A DNA stretch of 21,838 bases from an uncultured Chloroflexaceae bacterium (lineage in GTDB: Bacteria; Chloroflexota; Chloroflexia; Chloroflexales; Chloroflexaceae), in contig CAKZQX010000771.1 of the NCBI GenBank assembly GCA_937141995.1, positions 1 through 21,838 on the forward strand, written 5' to 3'. The notes under the pieces were generated by a model. That model was not told where the DNA came from and made no database searches. It was given only the letters and a program-made list of their open reading frames with translations. A program made the position numbers and the translations under genes. Of this stretch, positions 7,565 to 14,334 are shown one piece after another (the stretch's first letter is position 1; every line of letters begins with the position of its first letter).

Positions 7565-10045
7565 TTACCGCGCAATCAGTGGCAGGTAGATAATAGGATC
7601 ACTTTCTGGTGGGACATCAGGAATATCGATGTCCGGTTCCCACTCTTCCTCTACCGGATCATCGGGCTGCCATTCAGGTTGACCTTTGGGATAGATGACA
7701 ACGTCCAACGTCTTAATATTGTTCGTTTCACCACTTACCGAAAGCTCAGGCACAAAGTTGGTTGAGTCTACGGCAACGACCACGGTATAGACACCCGGCT
7801 CAGGAAAGAATGCCTCCATTTCTTTTAACGAGCTTAACAGTTGATCATTATCCGTTCGATTGTGATACCAGCGTCGGAGCGTATATGTTGCGTCAATGCC
7901 CATGAAGCGACTGTTCACGACTGCATATGTACGGACACATGCCGGCGGCTCCTGCCCCAGATTCACCGGAACCGCACTGAAGTCGCTCGGCATCGTCTCG
8001 CCTTCCGGCAGCACACATAGATCCACATAGAACGAGCCTGAGTTGACCTGGTAGACCTCTACGGTATCCTCGCCATCTTCGTTCTTATTGAGAATCTCAA
8101 TGTCCAGACCAGTGAATGTCTTCTCACCTTCCACACGCATATCTTCCAGTTTAGATACCTTGAGATCCGGATTACCGGGGATGACCAGTTTAATGCTCAG
8201 GTTGAGCAGCGATGGAGTAAACTCGATATTTGTCGTTGTTAATCTGGCCCGATACTGGAAACAGCGTGTTTCGGGACTACCTACCTCGGCTGCATTGACG
8301 CCGTTCTTTGAGCGACGGGGCGTTGCGCCGGGATCAGCCAGTGATTCCCATTCTGTCCAGGGACCAAGTTCACAATCGCTGGCCTGAGAGGTGCGATAGT
8401 CCACCGCAATATCCATACCACTCTGCGGCATAGAGGTAACCCAGCTAATCTCCTGAACGGTAGCACCATCCAGGATAATCTCTAGCGCGTCGGAGTAGTA
8501 CCATCCATCCGGTGCATAGGTCAGATCTTCTTTATCTTCCTCCTCAAGGCCGCCAACCTTCCCATAGATAATAGAATTTGACCCATTGTCATCTTCCGGG
8601 AATGCGTCAGTCCCATCACCGAGCCCCCCCATCACATAGACAAACGCATAACCTCTGTCCGTAGAGACCACAACGGAGCCATGTAACATACGCGGTCGCG
8701 GCAGAGCATCATTCGGCAGGAAGTTGCTCCCGGTCGCGGCATCACCAAATGACGGCAACGAGAAATCATCCTCAACATAACTGTTCAGAACCTTTTTATC
8801 CGGTTGAGTCAAATTCCCCTGGCGTCCGCCGGTCAGATAGATATTGCCGTTATGTTCAACACCGGCCTGATAGAGCCGTGAAGAGGGTAATGTCCCATCC
8901 CAACCACTCCAATCAAGGGTGCCATCACTATTGACGCGCGCCCGATACACACGCTCGCTATACTGCGCAGTGCTACCGTCACCCGCCAGGCGCACCTGAC
9001 CACCCATGAGATAGATGGCTTCGCCATCTGCGGCGACGAAACGGCCACCGACGGCCACCGCGCCCCATACACCACTTGCTTCGGGGTAGTGGCGGACCAG
9101 GGGTATATCATCCGCCAGCACTTCCCAGCCGGACTCGGACGGGTTACTGGGCTTGAAAAGTTGGCCATTTGCGCCCACCTGAGCATAAAAGACTTTCGGC
9201 GAACCTTCTTCTTTAATGCTGACCTGGCTACCTGTTCCTTCAAGATATCTTTGCAGGCCACCCAGGATGTAGATATAGGTTTTCCCGTTAACCTTCACAC
9301 TCACGGCCGAAGCCGACTGCAACCCACGTTGCCGGAAACTGTTTTCACCGTTCTGATCCGGTATCTCCGGCCCTTCCAGCCACTCGGTTATACGTCCGTT
9401 TGAGCCGACAACCCCAATACGCACCCCAAAACTGGAGAAATCATAGGTATTCAGAACAACATTTCCGCCGACGACATAGATATAGTCGTTGCCGCTGGGA
9501 TTATCGACGGAGGTAACGGCAGGATTACTGACATGTGTGAAGGGATCTTCAAACCCGGACTTAATAGTAGCCTGAACCGCCGGCAGATCCGGTTCGGCAC
9601 GCCAGTTTGACTCGCTGGAGTCAGGCAACAACAAACCGGTTTCGGTGTTAATGGCTACCGACCAGACTTCAGACAGCGGCTCTTCTTCCTCGGGAGTATT
9701 CCCCCCCATCACATAGATCCGGTCACCGATGGCCGTCGCGCCCATACCCGTCATAACTCGGGGCAGGGTAAAGGGGGCATTCTCCCAGTCACGGAGCAGA
9801 CCAAGCGGCGCAATCTGCACCGCGCCTTCCAGATCTTGCGCTGAGAGATCCGTATCCTGGAGCGTTGCCAGGGCTGTACGCTGAAAAGAGCCCCGGTTAA
9901 ACTCGGACAGACCATTGTCAACCATGCGGTCAACAACGGCAGCCAGGGCGGGTTGCCCAGGAAAGATACTTACAATAAGAATACAGATGCTGAACAACAG
10001 CACCCCCCGAACCGAACGAGAAGCACCATGGAACGGGTGTTTCAT
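7565..10045 (-). CDS. secreted kelch-repeat protein with C-terminal YLPLI motif
   Basis: This 826-residue exported protein has a signal peptide (basic start, hydrophobic core at about 14-29, likely cleavage after ALA near residue 35). Kelch-type blades follow, each with a strand ending in two glycines: RIYVMGGN, YIYVVGGN, YIYILGGL, AIYLMGGQ, NIYLTGGR and FVYVMGGL. That gives about six blades, enough for one beta-propeller (about residues 90-530). A beta-rich region resembling Ig/CARDB modules follows, then a Pro/Asp/Glu-rich linker, and the last residues are IYLPLIAR. The start ATG at 10045 has AAGGAGG upstream; the frame extends further but without a signal peptide. It sits between the TadG-like gene and cpaB on the same strand, so it may be a surface partner of the pilus. 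No enzymatic motif was seen. Confidence 0.8.
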   Translation of the reverse strand: MKHPFHGASRSVRGVLLFSICILIVSIFPGQPALAAVVDRMVDNGLSEFNRGSFQRTALATLQDTDLSAQDLEGAVQIAPLGLLRDWENAPFTLPRVMTGMGATAIGDRIYVMGGNTPEEEEPLSEVWSVAINTETGLLLPDSSESNWRAEPDLPAVQATIKSGFEDPFTHVSNPAVTSVDNPSGNDYIYVVGGNVVLNTYDFSSFGVRIGVVGSNGRITEWLEGPEIPDQNGENSFRQRGLQSASAVSVKVNGKTYIYILGGLQRYLEGTGSQVSIKEEGSPKVFYAQVGANGQLFKPSNPSESGWEVLADDIPLVRHYPEASGVWGAVAVGGRFVAADGEAIYLMGGQVRLAGDGSTAQYSERVYRARVNSDGTLDWSGWDGTLPSSRLYQAGVEHNGNIYLTGGRQGNLTQPDKKVLNSYVEDDFSLPSFGDAATGSNFLPNDALPRPRMLHGSVVVSTDRGYAFVYVMGGLGDGTDAFPEDDNGSNSIIYGKVGGLEEEDKEDLTYAPDGWYYSDALEIILDGATVQEISWVTSMPQSGMDIAVDYRTSQASDCELGPWTEWESLADPGATPRRSKNGVNAAEVGSPETRCFQYRARLTTTNIEFTPSLLNLSIKLVIPGNPDLKVSKLEDMRVEGEKTFTGLDIEILNKNEDGEDTVEVYQVNSGSFYVDLCVLPEGETMPSDFSAVPVNLGQEPPACVRTYAVVNSRFMGIDATYTLRRWYHNRTDNDQLLSSLKEMEAFFPEPGVYTVVVAVDSTNFVPELSVSGETNNIKTLDVVIYPKGQPEWQPDDPVEEEWEPDIDIPDVPPESDPIIYLPLIAR

Positions 10046-10381
10046 GACAAACCTCCTTGTGTAAGGAAGAGGATAAAATACCGACATACGCCGAAAGAGT
10101 TACCGTTGAACGGCACGCAGGAAGTAACAGGCGCTACGAACCCGATTGTGCTGTCCTGAGTACATATCTTTTTCATATACGTAACGCACCTATATCAGGA
10201 AAGTGTTGAAGTAATCTGAAGAAATAACTAAAATGGTTTTATCGGGAGTATTTGATATGGATGGCAACATACACCGTTGTATTCTTATGCGCATATCAAG
10301 AGGTAGTGGTATGTTTCAGGTGTAGGGGCGGTATGCATACCGCCCCCACCGAAGCCCGCCTATACGCGGAACATTCCACGA
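10046..10381. other. 336-base intergenic region between the TadG-like and kelch genes
   Basis: No gene is supported here. It holds the strong ribosome binding site of the kelch gene (AAGGAGG, about 10052-10058), AT-rich stretches near 10160-10260 without a clear promoter, and the 22-bp palindrome at 10325-10346. Because the gap is long, the kelch gene may have its own promoter, but I could not locate a convincing one. Confidence 0.5.
10325..10346. repeat. 22-bp perfect palindrome downstream of the TadG-like gene
   Basis: GGGGCGGTATG (10325-10335) is followed immediately by its exact reverse complement (10336-10346), with no spacer. It lies 36 bases past the stop codon of the TadG-like gene on that transcript. 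There is no T-run, so it is not a classical terminator. GTAGGGGCGG-type palindromes recur in Chloroflexota genomes as I remember them, so it may be one copy of a dispersed repeat, or a protein-binding site. Confidence 0.6.
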
Positions 10382-12865
10382 CTATTCAGGATCGGGGCAG
10401 ACATACCCATCCAGTTCCATGTAGGCTTCATCAGCCACAATTGTATCATTCAACGCGTCCGCCTGAGTGACCTGCACCGTCAGCGTCGAGGAGTAGCCGA
10501 GATCACCATTCCGGTCATAGAACTTCTTGTAAATGCGGGTCTTACCATCATCACCTTCGTAGCCCAACCACACCCGCAGATCATAGGTACCCGGTTCCAC
10601 GCCCGGTATGAAGTAAGACAACTTCCCGGTCGCCTCATCGTGGCGGATATAGCCCTCATACAATTCCTCACCCGACACCGGATCGGTCAGCACTGCCAGG
10701 CCAAATGTGTCAGGCCCCAGATACTCGTAACCGGGCAGTGCCGAAGGAGCATTGGCCGAGTCAATGACATCTTTCCAGGTATCCTCAGCGGGTACACAGA
10801 TGTCCTTGCGTGCATTGTTGTTGATCTTCAGAAGAATATCTTCAACTTCCGCACCTGTGTCGGCAACCGAGTACCAGGGATACTGAGCCGATGACGCCAC
10901 CTGTTCCACACCGTCCGTCGGGGCGGCCCCCATCATCATCGCGTACACAGTCGCATCAGCGGCGGTTTTTAGTTCTTCCGCCTCCAGGGTCATTGCGGTA
11001 ATGGGCCGGGCTATACTTGTACCGTCGAGAAAGCCGAGATGGCACTGAACGTTTTCCGCCGAGTTGTCATCACCCTTACAAATATCCTTCGCATCATTGT
11101 TCCACTGTGTCCGGCCTTTACGCCACGGCACCTCCACCTCCTCAACAAAGTGGTTCGCCACACCATCGGTCAGGAAGACCACCACGCGCTTGTACTCTTC
11201 ACCATTCGGAGCTTTGTCATTATCAGACAAAAGTTTGCGGGCCTCGCGCAACCCGGTAGCACTGGGGGTACCACCTCTGGTAATATACGGTTCCGTTTCG
11301 CCGTCTACCTCACGCTCGCCGGCCTTCAGGATCGCTTTCTTCAACTTGGCCTTACCTTCAGTCGTGCCATGTGCGCGGGTATCGTCGACTGCTTCTATGT
11401 TATTAACGCCATACCGACTGGAATAGGCGATGATCCGCATCGCATCATTTTCGTCCATCTCATCGACGAAGGACTCGAGTGCCTTTTTGGCATAGTAGAT
11501 ACGCCGCTCGTCTTCATGCTTGTACCAATATTCATGATTGCAACTAATTATTGATGGATCCACATCCGGATCATATCCTACAAACTTCGAACAGAGTACT
11601 GTGTCTCCGGTACCTCCCTCATTGGAGTATCCATCAAAGCTCAGGCTCATGGAACCACTAACGTCCAGCAGCACCACAAAGTCGATGGGCTGATCACCGT
11701 CCGGGAACGTTTCATGCCGTGGACGGACAAACACGGAGCCGGTGACGTTGATTTCGGTCAGGGAGGTCGGCAGATTGGTCAGAGTACAGGGAACTGAATT
11801 CGCATCACCGACATAGACCAGATCCAGATACCCCTTGCCTTTTTCCTTACCATAGCCCCGCAACAAGAACCCACCCATTCGATTGAGCTTGAAAACCGCG
11901 TTACTCCCCCCATTCCAACGCTCATCCTCAATAATCGGCAAGAGCATAACGGTACGCTTTGCAATATGCGCATCAAGCGCAGCCTTCACAGCATTGCTAT
12001 AACTGAACCCACTATTGCCATGCAGCCAGTCTCCAGAGGTTAACTGACCTGGTTCACTGGGGTAACCATCGGGTTTTCCCGGAGCTGCTTCGGGCCACTC
12101 AGCTTCCTCAAAGCCCGCCGCCAGGTTGCCCTGCCCCTGTAACATATTCGCCAGGTCAACAGCACTCCCATTCGATGAGTCATCCAGCCAGCGTAGCCAG
12201 CTAAAACCACCCGGCACATCGGCGGCATCTTTTACAAAAACCCGGCGCTGCCACTTATTGGAGTAGTTTTCATCATTATAGAGACCGTAATAGTCCGGAT
12301 TCGCCGAAGAGTCCCACCCATTAGGCTCTACAAAGCCTTTATCATCCAGATAATCGGCATTGACTGAAATTGGAAACACATTGTCGGTCGGCGCACACTG
12401 CGTAGCGAAGGCCTGCGCATTGACCGGCAGTGTATCACGGCTCACAACCCGGGCGAAGTACGTCTCGGTGACACCGTCCACCTGCACTTGCAAATAGGTA
12501 GTACCCTTGGGCACTATGCCACACGAACCAATCCGACAGGCAAACGGCTTCCCTTCCTTGTCCAGATAGAACGCCCGCAGATTGCGGTCGCCACCATCCT
12601 CGGTCAACACAATATCATTCGAGCGCAGCGACTCCTTAATCGCCAACATTACTGCATCATCACTCGTCTCCGAGCCGTTACGAATGATGACATTCATTCC
12701 ATTGAGCGCGGCAGCATTGGCGGCACGGCTGGCCTCACGCTGCTGGGCATAGGTATTTCCCACATCGACCGACAGACCGACCATAGCGAACAACACCACA
12801 ATTATCAGCGCAATGAGAGGGATGCTCTGACCTGGTGTTCTGGAACGACGCTTTTGGATGTTCAT
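10382..12865 (-). CDS. TadG-like pilus protein with von Willebrand A domain
   Basis: This 827-residue protein starts with a TadE/G-like N-terminus: a short basic leader, a membrane helix (about residues 14-36), and DVGNTYAQQREASRAANAAALNG. A von Willebrand A domain spans about 394-690 with a complete metal-binding MIDAS: D401, S403 and S405 in DVSGSMS, T533 in GGTPSAT, and D567 in FLTDG. The C-terminus (about 710-800) looks like an Ig or transthyretin-type fold (PGVEPGTYDLRVWLG). vWA domains at pilus tips mediate metal-dependent adhesion, so a tip adhesin is the likeliest role. The leader has Gly12 before the hydrophobic stretch but no Glu at +5, so prepilin-type cleavage is doubtful. The start ATG at 12865 has AAGGAGG upstream. 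It lies 179 bases after the second tadE; that gap shows no gene. Confidence 0.85.
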   Translation of the reverse strand: MNIQKRRSRTPGQSIPLIALIIVVLFAMVGLSVDVGNTYAQQREASRAANAAALNGMNVIIRNGSETSDDAVMLAIKESLRSNDIVLTEDGGDRNLRAFYLDKEGKPFACRIGSCGIVPKGTTYLQVQVDGVTETYFARVVSRDTLPVNAQAFATQCAPTDNVFPISVNADYLDDKGFVEPNGWDSSANPDYYGLYNDENYSNKWQRRVFVKDAADVPGGFSWLRWLDDSSNGSAVDLANMLQGQGNLAAGFEEAEWPEAAPGKPDGYPSEPGQLTSGDWLHGNSGFSYSNAVKAALDAHIAKRTVMLLPIIEDERWNGGSNAVFKLNRMGGFLLRGYGKEKGKGYLDLVYVGDANSVPCTLTNLPTSLTEINVTGSVFVRPRHETFPDGDQPIDFVVLLDVSGSMSLSFDGYSNEGGTGDTVLCSKFVGYDPDVDPSIISCNHEYWYKHEDERRIYYAKKALESFVDEMDENDAMRIIAYSSRYGVNNIEAVDDTRAHGTTEGKAKLKKAILKAGEREVDGETEPYITRGGTPSATGLREARKLLSDNDKAPNGEEYKRVVVFLTDGVANHFVEEVEVPWRKGRTQWNNDAKDICKGDDNSAENVQCHLGFLDGTSIARPITAMTLEAEELKTAADATVYAMMMGAAPTDGVEQVASSAQYPWYSVADTGAEVEDILLKINNNARKDICVPAEDTWKDVIDSANAPSALPGYEYLGPDTFGLAVLTDPVSGEELYEGYIRHDEATGKLSYFIPGVEPGTYDLRVWLGYEGDDGKTRIYKKFYDRNGDLGYSSTLTVQVTQADALNDTIVADEAYMELDGYVCPDPE

Positions 12866-13044
12866 GAGCTCCTCCTTAACAGAACTCGTACGTTAAAATC
12901 ACCACTCCGACACACAACAGTCCTCAGAAATCTACAGAGTACTCGACAATCGTTATCAGTCTGGTTAGGGTTAGCACCTGGCACTATATTCACGGAACGG
13001 CACCGGCAAAGGTAGCCTTCCAAACCACCCAGGAGTATGGGTAT

Positions 13045-13662
13045 TTAGAGATCATCCCGACCAACGCCCCCCTGAAAGTCTGTCCCATGCTTAGCCTCAC
13101 CACCCTCCGCAACTGAGGAACGAATAAGCATGGTATACGACGAGCGGAGCGGTATTTCAGCGGCAAGCGCGGGGGCTAACGGAAAGACCGGTTTATAATC
13201 CACACGTACCGTAATATGCACATAACATGGCACAACCGTGGTAGCCGGACTGTCACATGCCGTATCCTCCGGCAAAGGATCACCATTTCCATCCGTATCT
13301 TTTAACGCCCGGATTTCAATATATTCCTCCAGATTGATGTCGGCATCAACATCATCAGGCACATCGTTGTTATTCAGGTCCAGCAAGTTTACAAAGTTGG
13401 TACCACCGCTCTTCCCCGCCTCATAGCGTACCCGCTCTCGAATAACCGCATAGTTCAGGGTTAACTCATCGGTAGTGGGATCGGTTACAAGCCAGCGACT
13501 GCCGTACTGAGCCCCCTCTTGCGCCGCGTTATGGATACCTTGCAGCGCAAAAAAGATCATGCCGAGATCGACTGCGGCGGCGAGCAGAAAGAAGATCAAT
13601 GTGGATGCAAGCGCGAATTCTACCAGCGCCTGCCCCTTTTTCCGAAAATATTGTCGTCGCAT
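13045..13662 (-). CDS. tadE: TadE-like pseudopilin (second)
   Basis: This 205-residue minor pilin has the N-terminus RKKG followed by QALVEFAL, which fits a Tad prepilin cleavage site: Gly10 at -1 and Glu15 at +5. A membrane helix follows (about 15-40), then AAQEGAQYGSRW, typical of the TadE family (PF07811-type). The rest is a soluble domain with an acidic central region (LLDLNNNDVPDDVDADINLEEY). The frame extends to 13743, but the ATG at 13662 has AAGGA seven bases upstream and gives the expected short basic leader. It starts 19 bases after the first tadE stops, so the two are in one operon. It probably forms the pilus tip or initiation complex with its neighbour and the TadG-like protein. 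Confidence 0.85.
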   Translation of the reverse strand: MRRQYFRKKGQALVEFALASTLIFFLLAAAVDLGMIFFALQGIHNAAQEGAQYGSRWLVTDPTTDELTLNYAVIRERVRYEAGKSGGTNFVNLLDLNNNDVPDDVDADINLEEYIEIRALKDTDGNGDPLPEDTACDSPATTVVPCYVHITVRVDYKPVFPLAPALAAEIPLRSSYTMLIRSSVAEGGEAKHGTDFQGGVGRDDL

Positions 13663-13681
13663 AACTCTTTCCTTACTATTC

Positions 13682-14206
13682 TTACGGTTTCGGGTTACAG
13701 GCAACCAGGTTCGAGAAAGCCGGATTCTTACCCATACTCTCAATCGTACGCCATGTTTCGGTCTTGACCGTCATCTTGCCGTTATTGCCGATCATGACAA
13801 AATTCCACAACGGTGTTAAGGGCTCAATATCGTACGTAATTGCAACGGCAATCGGCGCTCCAAGCGTCCGCAGCGGATCACCATTTTTATCGTCTTCCGG
13901 ATAGTAAATACGAACCTCGCCATTAGCGCTGGCATTATCGGACAGATCGGGAAACTGAACCGCTCCCTCCTGTACTGCTTCCAGCACATTGGCTACACAG
14001 ATATCATTCGGATCGAGTGGTTCAATCCAGTCAGGATGGGGAGGAGTCTGGGCGGCCTCCTCAGCCCCATTGCGCGCCGCCTGATAGACCGTCGCATAGC
14101 CATAGATGTAATAACTCATATCAATGATTCCGAACAAAAGCAATACCAATACTGGCATCACAAATGCCATCTCAACAATCGATTGTCCTTCTTTCTGCCG
14201 GCACAT
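13682..14206 (-). CDS. tadE: TadE-like pseudopilin (first)
   Basis: This 174-residue minor pilin has the leader MCRQKEG followed by QSIVEMAF: Gly7 at -1 and Glu12 at +5 suit a TadV/CpaA-type prepilin peptidase. A hydrophobic helix (about 13-34) and AARNGAEEAAQ complete the TadE signature. A soluble domain follows, with two Cys (in NDICVANVL and near the end in LVACNP) that could form a disulfide. The frame reaches a GTG at 14218, but the ATG at 14206 has GAGG six bases upstream. It is the first gene after the promoter at 14249-14277 and leads the tadE-tadE-TadG unit. Confidence 0.85.
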   Translation of the reverse strand: MCRQKEGQSIVEMAFVMPVLVLLLFGIIDMSYYIYGYATVYQAARNGAEEAAQTPPHPDWIEPLDPNDICVANVLEAVQEGAVQFPDLSDNASANGEVRIYYPEDDKNGDPLRTLGAPIAVAITYDIEPLTPLWNFVMIGNNGKMTVKTETWRTIESMGKNPAFSNLVACNPKP

Positions 14207-14248
14207 AGCTAACCTCACTCTGCTCTAGATCTAATAAGTTCACTTTTG

Positions 14249-14277
14249 ATTATAGGCTCCCGGTGGGTGAGTAACAA
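14249..14277 (-). promoter_or_regulatory. sigma-70-type promoter of the tadE-tadE-TadG operon
   Basis: On the minus strand, TTGTTA (-35, 14272-14277) and a perfect TATAAT (-10, 14249-14254) are separated by exactly 17 bases. The predicted start near 14242 leaves a leader of about 36 bases before the tadE ATG at 14206. It is the best-formed promoter in the window. Confidence 0.75.
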
Positions 14278-14306
14278 TAGGCAGATGGTACTGATTGGCG
14301 TAAAAG

Positions 14307-14334
14307 TGCCGGATAGGGCTTTGGTATGCCGGAT
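14307..14334. repeat. 8-bp direct repeat, 20-bp period, upstream of the tadE promoter
   Basis: TGCCGGAT occurs at 14307-14314 and 14327-14334, about two helical turns apart, 30-57 bases upstream of the -35 box. The second copy overlaps the stop codon of the glycosyltransferase gene. It is a possible operator, but short enough to be chance. Confidence 0.3.

Noticed and set aside
7102..7765. Open frames on both strands across the inverted-repeat element (134 and 168 residues)
   Set aside because: They share the palindromes, have no ribosome sites, show biased non-protein-like composition, and one runs into the kelch gene.
12866..13044. Possible Flp pilin in the gap between tadE and the TadG-like gene
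   Set aside because: No frame encodes a short hydrophobic peptide with a Gly/Glu+5 motif, and no ribosome site is seen other than that of the TadG-like gene.
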